NCBI GenBank assembly: GCA_050693155.1 | Contig: JBOGWA010000100.1 | Span: 1 to 6,550 of the forward strand | Reading direction: 5' to 3' | From: JBOGWA01 sp050693155 | Lineage (GTDB): Bacteria; Actinomycetota; UBA4738; CALAEC01 | Length of the DNA: 6,550 bases | Shown: one piece after another, positions 1-5,310 of the stretch | Layout: the number at the start of each line of letters is the position of its first letter | Position numbering within the stretch: the stretch's first letter is position 1 | Notes under the pieces: generated by a model | Database searches by the model: none | Seen by the model: only the letters and a program-made list of their open reading frames with translations | What the model was told of the DNA's origin: nothing | Program-made: the position numbers and the translations under genes

Positions 1-45
1 AGACGAAGACGCAACGCGCTTCAACCAGGGGGCGGGAGCGAGGAG

Positions 46-492
46 CTAGGCGCGGACGCTCACGAACACGGCGATCGCGATCGCCAAAAACGGCAGCGTG
101 AAGAACAGGCGCCGGAGCCCCACCGAACGACGCGGCCCGGCCGCGAACTCCAACGCGAGACGGAGGCGAGGAACGGCTTCCAGAACGAGCTCCCCGGTTT
201 CGGCGAGGTCATCCGCCGCCGCCCCGAGACGAGGTCCGGCAACCAGTCTGTATCCCGAACGCAGCGCCATGAAGCCAAGCGGAACGAAGAACGTCCCCAG
301 CACCCCGCCCAGCTGCGGTTTGAGGTCCCCTTGGGCCAGTCCGACGAATCCCCGGATTCCCCAATAGAGGAAGAAGCCTCCGACGGCCGCATTGCCCAAA
401 ACGTTGATGGTCTTTCTCATGGCCTCTTCGAACCTCAGGGCGCTTTCGGGTGTCCTCCAGCCCCAGTAGTACGTTTTCGACCCAGGAGTCAC
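46..492 (-). CDS. Small three-helix membrane protein, unknown function
   Basis: I do not recognise a family. The frame is open from 525 down to a TAG at 46-48 (159 codons at most). Residue numbers here count from the TTG at 525. Three hydrophobic stretches suggest membrane helices at about residues 43-64, 72-93 and 140-157. Between the last two lies a roughly 45-residue segment rich in Ala, Leu, Glu and Arg, probably an amphipathic cytoplasmic helix. The last helix runs almost to the C-terminus. The start is uncertain: TTG at 525 (poor ribosome site, and it would put a perfect palindrome inside the gene), GTG at 492 (AAGAGAGG directly abuts it), or ATG at 420 (GAAGAGG two bases before). I chose GTG 492 because Tyr/Trp-rich sequence that looks coding lies between 492 and 420. 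It follows the PPOX-like gene on the same strand and may be co-transcribed. It could be a real but lineage-restricted protein; no function is assigned. Confidence 0.6.
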   Translation of the reverse strand: MTPGSKTYYWGWRTPESALRFEEAMRKTINVLGNAAVGGFFLYWGIRGFVGLAQGDLKPQLGGVLGTFFVPLGFMALRSGYRLVAGPRLGAAADDLAETGELVLEAVPRLRLALEFAAGPRRSVGLRRLFFTLPFLAIAIAVFVSVRA

Positions 493-503
493 CCTCTCTT
501 TAA

Positions 504-520
504 CGTTTTGTGACAAAACG
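504..520. promoter_or_regulatory. Perfect 17-bp palindrome, operator-like
   Basis: The sequence reads CGTTTTGTGACAAAACG: two perfect 8-base arms around one central base. It is AT-rich in a GC-rich background. It lies in the gap between the PPOX-like gene (ending at 546) and the likely start of the small membrane protein. The dimensions suit a dimeric helix-turn-helix repressor site. It could instead form a weak RNA hairpin, but there is no U-run after it on either strand, so a classic terminator is unlikely. The regulator is unknown. Confidence 0.4.
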
Positions 521-545
521 CGCAACCCCGCCCGCCCGGCCCTAA

Positions 546-1019
546 CTAGAAGGTGAGTGGGTTCGCCAGGCGACCGAGACTCCGAGCGGCGTGGTTCCAG
601 GCAGTCATGCGCTCGGGGCGGACACGGAACATTCCGGGATCCTCAACCCGTTCGGCGTAGTCGCGGAACCCGCCGCCGCCGAGCAGCCTGCGGTACTTCG
701 TGTACCAGGCGGACAGGACTTCCCTGAGCGACGGGTGGTCGGGGGCGAGGGGCTCTGCCCTGCCGTGGATGACCGCACCGCGGAGCTCCTGCCAGGAGAG
801 CCCGAGGTCGAAGCTGAGAGCGACTCGGCGATCGCGCTCGACGTTTCGCCAGGTGGCCGAGTCACGGCGGCACGAGACGTAGATCGCCTCCCCTCGCCAA
901 ACGAACCAGAGCGGAACGACATGAGGGCTGCCGTCGGGGAGTGTGGTCGCGAGGTGGGCGACCGGCAGGTCGCCGAACGCCCGTCGCGCCTCGATCAGAC
1001 TCACAACTTCTTGTCCCAC
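546..1019 (-). CDS. PPOX-class split-barrel flavin/F420-binding family protein
   Basis: A 157-residue protein of the pyridoxamine 5'-phosphate oxidase-like split-barrel superfamily, whose members bind FMN, F420 or heme. The N-terminal half has the family layout: a helix with EARRAF (about 10-15), the first strand VAHLATTLPDGSPHVVPLWF (about 20-39), a second strand pair WRGEAIYVSC (41-50), then a region with the R-x-V-ALSFD pattern (64-71). The C-terminal part has VRPERMTAWNHA (133-144), where family members usually carry a V-x-P-x-R...W element. The length is normal for single-domain F420-dependent or FMN-binding members. The substrate and cofactor cannot be told from sequence alone. The start is GTG at 1019, the first in-frame start after a stop at 1037; a second GTG at 1004 is possible. 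The nearest strong AGGAGG (1043-1048) is too far upstream to serve GTG 1019. It follows the prenyl synthase gene by 77 nt on the same strand; a functional link is not evident. Confidence 0.82.
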   Translation of the reverse strand: MGQEVVSLIEARRAFGDLPVAHLATTLPDGSPHVVPLWFVWRGEAIYVSCRRDSATWRNVERDRRVALSFDLGLSWQELRGAVIHGRAEPLAPDHPSLREVLSAWYTKYRRLLGGGGFRDYAERVEDPGMFRVRPERMTAWNHAARSLGRLANPLTF

Positions 1020-1060
1020 ACCCCCACCCCAGAATCAATCACCCTCCTGTCTCGACCTGG

Positions 1061-1074
1061 TGGGGCCGGCCCCA
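1061..1074. repeat. 14-bp GC palindrome in intergenic gap
   Basis: TGGGGCCGGCCCCA is a perfect palindrome in the 77-nt gap between the prenyl synthase stop and the PPOX-like start. As RNA it would give only a short stem (five pairs, CCGG loop), and no U-run follows it on the minus strand. It might be a weak pause or processing site, or chance in GC-rich DNA. Confidence 0.25.
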
Positions 1075-1096
1075 AGCATTCCTTCGGCGTGATTGG

Positions 1097-2179
1097 TTAG
1101 GCGCGGCGGGTGACGAGGAAGTCGACCATCTCGACGAGCACATCGCCGATGTATTTGGGAATCAGACCGGGATCGATCGCCTGCTTTGCGCGGACGGCGA
1201 GCTCGTCGACGAGGGCAAGGGTCCCGGCAAGCGCCCCGGAGGCTTCGATGATTCCGCGCATCCGGTCGACCTCGTCCGGGCTGAGGCCCGGCTTGCCGAC
1301 GCGGGCCTCGAGGAACGCGCGGTCCTCCGGCGAGGCAGCGGCCATCGCCTTTGCGAGCAACACCGTCCGCTTTCCCTCGCGAAGGTCGGATTCCCGATCC
1401 TTGCCCGTCTCCTCCGGCTCGCCGAACACGCCGAGCACGTCGTCCCTGATCTGGAACGCTTCGCCGAGCGGAACCCCGTAGGCCGACAGGCCTGCCAGGA
1501 GGTCCTCGCTCGGAGCCGAGAGGAGCGCCCCGATCTGAAGGGGCCCCTCGACCGTATAGCCGCCGGCCTTCCGTACCGCGATCCTTCGCGCTTCCTCCTC
1601 GTCCGCCGTGCCACGGCTCGCGGCGAGCACATCGAGGAACTGCCCGGAGACGACCTCCGTGCGCATGCGGTCGTAGCGATCGAGCGCGGGCAACAGTCGC
1701 TCGGCGGGAAACCCGGAATCGAGAAGCACGTGGTCGGCGAGAACCAGCGCGAGGTCTCCGACGAGGATCGCGGCCGAGATCCCGAAGACCGACGCATCGC
1801 CGCGGAACCCCTCTCGACGGTGCTCGTCGGCCAGATGCAGCCAGGAGGCAGGCTGACGGCGGCGCGTGAGAGAACGGTCCATGACGTCGTCGTGCACGAT
1901 CGCGAACGTGTGAAGGAGCTCGAGGGCGGACGCCGCTCGAATCAGCTTGTCGTCCACCTCCCCACCCGCAGCGAGGTGTCCGAGGCAGCAGAAGAGCGGC
2001 CGCAATCGCTTGCCCCCGGCCTCCACGATGCGGGCGAGCTCGTCGACGACCACGCCAAGACCCGCCTCTACGGCTGACGCCTTCCGCTGTTCCTCGACGA
2101 ATCGATCCAGCTCGTCGTCGATCTTCCGCACGAGCTCCGAGCAGAAAGGCGGAAGCGCTACGGGATCGTCGGGCGCCAT
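1097..2179 (-). CDS. Polyprenyl (geranylgeranyl-type) diphosphate synthase
   Basis: A 360-residue trans-isoprenyl diphosphate synthase, which adds IPP units to an allylic diphosphate in the cytoplasm. Visible family features are GGKRLRP at 55-61 (IPP binding), the first Asp-rich motif DDVMD at 97-101, FQ at 242-243, the second Asp motif DDVLG at 246-250, GKDRESDLREGKRT at 259-272, and the length. The third position of the second motif is Gly instead of Asp, which is usual in the actinobacterial IdsA-like group. Five residues before the first motif is Phe92; in archaeal type I synthases a bulky aromatic here limits the product to about C20, so GGPP is the most likely product (inferred). The ATG at 2179 has GGAG close before it and lies 9 nt after the lipoprotein stop, implying co-transcription and coupling. 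It lies near the fused CtaA-CtaB gene, where it could provide the prenyl donor for heme O/A; a role in carotenoid, quinone or lipid synthesis is equally possible. Confidence 0.92.
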   Translation of the reverse strand: MAPDDPVALPPFCSELVRKIDDELDRFVEEQRKASAVEAGLGVVVDELARIVEAGGKRLRPLFCCLGHLAAGGEVDDKLIRAASALELLHTFAIVHDDVMDRSLTRRRQPASWLHLADEHRREGFRGDASVFGISAAILVGDLALVLADHVLLDSGFPAERLLPALDRYDRMRTEVVSGQFLDVLAASRGTADEEEARRIAVRKAGGYTVEGPLQIGALLSAPSEDLLAGLSAYGVPLGEAFQIRDDVLGVFGEPEETGKDRESDLREGKRTVLLAKAMAAASPEDRAFLEARVGKPGLSPDEVDRMRGIIEASGALAGTLALVDELAVRAKQAIDPGLIPKYIGDVLVEMVDFLVTRRA

Positions 2180-2188
2180 GCTCCAACC

Positions 2189-3151
2189 CTACGACGTTGG
2201 AAGTTGCCGGAGCAGCGGCTCGATCTCCTCTCGCGTGGCGACGTTGTCCCACCGCGCGGCGATCCTGCCGTCCGCGCCGATGAGGAACACCCAGGGCTCG
2301 GTCAGGTTCTCGTCGCGCAGCAGCCAGTCGGCTGCGGCCTGGTTGATGACTCCCTCTTGATGGTCGCGCCAGATCTCGACATGGATGAACGCGGCGCGAT
2401 CCCCAAAGTCGTGAGCGAGCCCCTCCACCATCTCGGTGATCGGGCCGCAGAACTGGCTAATGCAAAACACCGGCGTGGAGAAGATCGCGAGAGGCGGCCG
2501 GCCGGCGCGAATCGCGTCGGCGATGGTCGTCTCGTGAAGCTCCGGATCGGGAATCTCGCCCCGCGACTGGGCGCGCGAATCGACGGCGGCAGGGGACGCG
2601 TTCGAGTCCAGCGTGAGGTTTTCGGTCAGGGGCGCTCGCTCGCCGACGGCCGGAACCTCAGGCTCCGAGAGAACCTCGAACGCGGCGATCCCCGACCGAA
2701 CGTCGTCGTTCCCGAGGTCGACGATTGCCTGCACCTGCCAGAAGCCCGGGCGGTCGAAGACGATCGAGAGGACCACGTACACGCCCCTGCCCTCCGACGG
2801 CGGACCCGCCTGAGCGTGCTCGTGCCCCGGTTCCTCACCAGGGATCGGGAGGAAGAACGCGACCTCTTCCCGATAGAGCTCCGGGCCGGCGCCCTCCGCA
2901 AGGAACGAAAACCGGAGCTCGGCCGTACCCGCGGTCACGAAGAGGTTGTCTATCGTGAGCAGCCCGATGAGGAACCGGCTCTCTTCCCGGGCCACGAGCT
3001 CATGGTTCGCCACCTGCGCGACGAGATCGCCCTCGGGCCTGCTCCGGGGTTCGGGCCCGGGCGTTTCCGCTCCGTCACCGCACCCCGCCCCGACGAGGGC
3101 GAGGCCGAGAGCGAGCGCCGCGAGCCGGCGCTGTCGCGAGTGCGACTTCAT
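2189..3151 (-). CDS. Lipoprotein with thioredoxin-like domain, CxxxxC motif
   Basis: A 320-residue exported protein. A basic N-terminus (SHSRQRR) is followed by a hydrophobic segment and the lipobox-like LVGAGC with the lipidated cysteine at residue 24, then a Pro/Glu-rich linker. Residues about 42-165 look like a beta-sandwich (alternating strands such as ELRFSFLAEG, YVVLSIVF, FWQVQAIVDL), reminiscent of YtkA/CopC-like domains. Residues about 205-318 look like a thioredoxin fold: PPLAIFSTPVFC, then ISQFCGP, with cysteines at 230 and 235 spaced CxxxxC, later HVEIW and WVFLIGADGRIAARWDN. Sco proteins use CxxxC and classical thioredoxins CxxC, so the spacing is unusual. The divergent neighbour is a cytochrome oxidase operon, which suggests redox maintenance or copper delivery for the CuA site, but this is inferred. 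The ATG at 3151 was chosen because it starts the signal peptide; the open frame upstream (to 3448) overlaps the divergent gene and is a shadow. A TATACA lies 6 nt before the ATG, so the message may be leaderless; GAGG at 3167-3164 is about 12 nt before. Confidence 0.85.
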   Translation of the reverse strand: MKSHSRQRRLAALALGLALVGAGCGDGAETPGPEPRSRPEGDLVAQVANHELVAREESRFLIGLLTIDNLFVTAGTAELRFSFLAEGAGPELYREEVAFFLPIPGEEPGHEHAQAGPPSEGRGVYVVLSIVFDRPGFWQVQAIVDLGNDDVRSGIAAFEVLSEPEVPAVGERAPLTENLTLDSNASPAAVDSRAQSRGEIPDPELHETTIADAIRAGRPPLAIFSTPVFCISQFCGPITEMVEGLAHDFGDRAAFIHVEIWRDHQEGVINQAAADWLLRDENLTEPWVFLIGADGRIAARWDNVATREEIEPLLRQLPTS

Positions 3152-3168
3152 CGGTTCTGTATACCTCA

Positions 3169-3191
3169 CGCGAACGGTCGATTCGTTCGCG
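3169..3191. promoter_or_regulatory. Inverted repeat between divergent operons
   Basis: CGCGAACG (3169-3176), a 7-base spacer, then CGTTCGCG (3184-3191): eight perfect complementary pairs. It occupies the centre of the only gap between the leftward lipoprotein/prenyl-synthase genes and the rightward ctaA-ctaB operon, so one dimeric regulator bound here could control both directions. Alternatively it forms a hairpin in the ctaA-ctaB leader RNA, ending one base before the ribosome-binding site. The GAAC/GTTC half-sites recall actinobacterial LexA boxes, but the spacing between them (9 rather than 4) does not fit. Confidence 0.5.
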
Positions 3192-3208
3192 AAAGGAGGA
3201 ATGCCTCC
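3192..3208 (+). promoter_or_regulatory. ctaA-ctaB ribosome-binding site inside a hairpin
   Basis: AAAGGAGGA at 3192-3200 is a near-perfect Shine-Dalgarno sequence, but it sits only one base from the ATG at 3201. GGAGG (3195-3199) can pair fully with CCTCC (3204-3208), leaving AATG, including most of the start codon, in the loop. The other in-frame starts, GTG 3219, ATG 3222 and GTG 3234, lie 19 or more bases downstream. TATAGT at 3215-3220 resembles a -10 box, but no -35 hexamer is placed to match it. Confidence 0.4.
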
Positions 3209-5009
3209 CCCGGCTATAGTGATGCCGCCGACCGTGAAACTGCTGCGCAGACTCTCGACGGCTGCGGCCGCCATGACGGTCGCTCTCGTCATCCTCGGCG
3301 GAACCGTACGGGCGACGGGCTCGGGCCTCGGGTGTCCTGACTGGCCGAGATGCCACGGTCGGTTCCTCCCGCCGCTCGAGCTCCATTCTCTGATCGAATA
3401 CTCCCATCGGCTGACCGCTGTGCTCGTCGTGATCCTCGTCGTCACCACCGCCTGGGTCGCCTGGCGACGCGAACGCGCGGACGCCGGAATCCTCTGGCCC
3501 GCGGTGGCAGCCGTGGGCGTCGTGGTCCTTCAGACTGCCCTCGGCGCCATCGTGGTGTCGGGCGGCTTGAAAGCGCTCCTCGTGATGGCGCACTTCGCCA
3601 CGGCCATGGTGCTCCTGGCTCTCGTGGTCGGGACGGCCACCAGCGCACGCGTTCGGCGCAGGCAGGCGGCCTCCGACCCGGTTCCCGAGGACTTCCGGCG
3701 CCTGCTCTGGTGGACGACCGGCGCTGTTGCCTTGCTCCTGCTTGCCGGCGCATTGGTGCGAGGAGCGGGCGCAAGCCTTGCCTTCCTGGACTGGCCGCTG
3801 ATGGGCGGCAGGATCGTTCCGGACCTCGGCTCCACCGGAGCCGCTGCAACGTTCACGCATCGAGCGCTTGCGCTCGTCGCAGCCGTCGTTGCGGGAGCCC
3901 TGGCGATCAGAGCCAAACGCCTCGACCACTCCTGGCTCAAGCGTCTCGCTTGGATCGGGTTTGGCCTCATCCTGGCGCAGGCGGGAGTCGGCGCGGCGAC
4001 CGTCCTGTCACACCTGGCCCCGGCCGCGGTCGCGGGCCATGTCACCGGTGCGGCCCTGGGATGGACCGTCCTCGTGGCGCTCACCGTTGCTGCGCACCGG
4101 ATGAGCCCGCGGGCGACCGAGCCGGCGATCTCAAGGCCACGCGCCCGCGCCGCCGCTTACATCCAGCTGATGAAGCCCGACATCATCGTGTTGCTGCTCG
4201 TGACAACGGTGCCCGCCATGGTCCTCGCGGCACAAGGCCTGCCCCCCTGGTGGCTCGTCGGCGCCACGCTTCTTGGAGGCACGCTTGCGGCCGGTGGCGC
4301 GAACGCCATCAATTGCTATCTCGACCGCGACATCGACGCCGTCATGGCCCGAACGAGGGGCCGTCCTCTCCCGACACGACAGATCTCACCCGATCGCGCG
4401 CTGCGCTTCGGCGTGATCCTCACCGCTGCGGCGTTCCTGTGGCTGGCGGCGACCGTGAACCTGCTCGCGGCCGGGCTCGTGCTCGTGGCGGTCGCGTTCT
4501 ACGTCCTCGTCTATACGGCGTGGATGAAACGCTTGACCCCGCAGAACATCGTGATCGGCGGAGCCGCCGGGGCGGTTCCGGTGCTGGTCGGGTGGGCAGC
4601 GGTGACCGGCGGCGTCGCTCTGCCCGCCTGGGTTCTCTTCGCGATCGTATTCTTCTGGACACCTCCCCATTTCTGGGCGCTGTCCCTCCGCTACGCGGGC
4701 GAGTACGCCTCCGCGGGCATTCCCATGATGCCGGTGGTCGCCGGGAAGCGAACGACCGCCCAGCACATCGTCTTGTACTCGCTCCAACTGGTCGTGGTCA
4801 CCCTGCTCCTCTATCCCGCCGCCGGGATGGGAGCCATCTACCTGGTTTCGGCCATCGTGCTCGGAGGCCTGCTCATCCTCTCGGCGGTCCAGGTTCTCCG
4901 GGACGGAGGCGCGCGTTCGGCGATGAACCTGTTCCGGTTCTCGATCACCTACCTCGGGCTGCTCTTCGCGGCTGTGGCCGTCGACCAGCTCGTGCGAGCC
5001 GGCATCTGA
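3201..5009 (+). CDS. ctaA/ctaB: Fused heme A synthase-heme O synthase (CtaA-CtaB)
   Basis: A 602-residue membrane protein joining two enzymes usually encoded separately. Residues about 12-298 are CtaA/COX15, which oxidises the heme O methyl group to the heme A formyl group. The heme-ligand histidines are all present: H69 in EYSHR (with the catalytic Glu66), H131, H220 and H280. The first extracellular loop keeps the cysteine pair in GLGCPDWPRCHG (C45, C51); the equivalent second loop reads FLDWPLM, with both cysteines lost. After a linker of about 20 residues (300-318), residues about 319-602 are CtaB/CyoE, a UbiA-family protoheme IX prenyltransferase with NCYLDRDID (N371, D375, D379), ARTRGRPLP (383-391), YTAWMKR (438-444) and TPPHFWALSLRY (487-498). 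Each half has near-normal length, about eight and nine helices. The start is uncertain: ATG 3201 or 3222. It heads an operon with the oxidase subunits. An in-frame 12-bp duplication covers its last codons. The fold and both activities are well supported; the fusion is real as sequenced, with no frame break. Confidence 0.95.
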   Translation: MPPPAIVMPPTVKLLRRLSTAAAAMTVALVILGGTVRATGSGLGCPDWPRCHGRFLPPLELHSLIEYSHRLTAVLVVILVVTTAWVAWRRERADAGILWPAVAAVGVVVLQTALGAIVVSGGLKALLVMAHFATAMVLLALVVGTATSARVRRRQAASDPVPEDFRRLLWWTTGAVALLLLAGALVRGAGASLAFLDWPLMGGRIVPDLGSTGAAATFTHRALALVAAVVAGALAIRAKRLDHSWLKRLAWIGFGLILAQAGVGAATVLSHLAPAAVAGHVTGAALGWTVLVALTVAAHRMSPRATEPAISRPRARAAAYIQLMKPDIIVLLLVTTVPAMVLAAQGLPPWWLVGATLLGGTLAAGGANAINCYLDRDIDAVMARTRGRPLPTRQISPDRALRFGVILTAAAFLWLAATVNLLAAGLVLVAVAFYVLVYTAWMKRLTPQNIVIGGAAGAVPVLVGWAAVTGGVALPAWVLFAIVFFWTPPHFWALSLRYAGEYASAGIPMMPVVAGKRTTAQHIVLYSLQLVVVTLLLYPAAGMGAIYLVSAIVLGGLLILSAVQVLRDGGARSAMNLFRFSITYLGLLFAAVAVDQLVRAGI

Positions 5010-5019
5010 GCCGGCATCT
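4996..5019 (+). repeat. Tandem duplication of 12 bp at the ctaB stop
   Basis: GAGCCGGCATCT occurs twice head to tail (4996-5007 and 5008-5019), followed by GATG. The unit is a multiple of three, so the end of the reading frame, AGI-stop, is repeated exactly (TGA at 5007-5009 and TGA at 5019-5021). The second TGA overlaps the ATG of the next gene as TGATG. Removing one unit would restore a direct stop/start overlap between ctaB and the zinc-ribbon gene. Confidence 0.9.
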
Positions 5020-5020
5020 G

Positions 5021-5233
5021 ATGGTGGATCTCGCCGCGGGGCTCATCGAGCGCCACGGCTGGCACGTCGTCGCCGAGGTCGCCATCGGGGCCGTCTTCGT
5101 TTCGTTCGGCGTCGTCTATCTCACACAGCTGGTTCGGGGACGTGCCCGAGCGGTCGTGTGCTCATCATGCAGGCGGGTCTCCTCCCGGGCGCATGCGGCC
5201 TGTCCTCGATGCGGCGCCATCCTCGATCGCTAA
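5021..5233 (+). CDS. Small membrane-anchored zinc-ribbon protein
   Basis: A 70-residue protein starting at the ATG at 5021, in the TGATG that follows the ctaB stop, and ending at TAA 5231-5233. One hydrophobic helix spans about residues 16-37 (HVVAEVAIGAVFVSFGVVYL). A short basic stretch RGRAR follows, consistent with a cytoplasmic C-terminus. The tail holds two CxxC knuckles, CSSC (47-50) and CPRC (61-64), ten residues apart, as in zinc-ribbon domains; GAILDR after the second knuckle is also typical. I know of no named family. It sits between ctaA-ctaB and ctaC with no room for another gene, 11 nt after the first stop, so it is very probably co-translated with them. A role in oxidase assembly or metal handling is suggested only by position. 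There is no obvious ribosome site, so it probably depends on coupling from ctaB. GTG 5024 is an alternative start. Confidence 0.82.
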   Translation: MVDLAAGLIERHGWHVVAEVAIGAVFVSFGVVYLTQLVRGRARAVVCSSCRRVSSRAHAACPRCGAILDR

Positions 5234-5310
5234 CCCCTCCTCCCGCAGCTCCGGCCCCCAACGGTCGGTGTGTTAGAAAGTCCCGAGACGTGAACCGTTC
5301 GAGCGGAACG
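5234..5310 (+). other. 77-bp gap before ctaC
   Basis: No gene or convincing terminator is visible. Just before the ATG are GAACCGTTC (5292-5300) and GGAACG (5305-5310), giving CGTTC-N5-GAACG (5296-5310). These half-sites resemble those in the divergent gap at 3169-3191, but such words are common in GC-rich DNA. The nearest ribosome-site candidate is GCGGAA about four bases before ATG 5311, which is weak. An in-frame GTG at 5290 could extend CtaC by seven residues. Confidence 0.3.

Noticed and set aside
70..85. Perfect 16-bp palindrome GGCGATCGCGATCGCC with overlapping GCGATCGC (HIP1-like) words
   Set aside because: It lies in the coding frame of the leftmost gene and is explained by alternating Ala (GCG/GCC) and Ile (ATC) codons in a membrane helix; a single instance is not a repeat family.
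1001..1042. Short GTG-started frame (13 codons) on the minus strand after AGGAGG, ending at the alternative GTG start of the PPOX-like gene
   Set aside because: The ribosome site abuts the GTG with no spacing, and the peptide is short and featureless; I judged it chance.
1061..1074. Terminator for the prenyl synthase transcript
   Set aside because: The palindrome has a short stem and no U-run on either strand.
941..2077. Plus-strand frame of 378 codons opposite the prenyl synthase
   Set aside because: The minus strand carries an unmistakable prenyl synthase with all motifs; the plus frame has no recognisable domain and mirrors its codons.
3152..3448. Upstream extension of the lipoprotein frame on the minus strand
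   Set aside because: It would overlap the start of the divergent ctaA-ctaB gene and place a signal peptide and lipobox in the middle of the protein.
3350..5233. Long plus-strand frame of 627 codons overlapping ctaA-ctaB in another frame
   Set aside because: Its translation over ctaA-ctaB is Arg/Gly/Pro-rich low-complexity sequence, typical of a GC-rich shadow frame; only its last 70 codons, from 5021, form a real gene.
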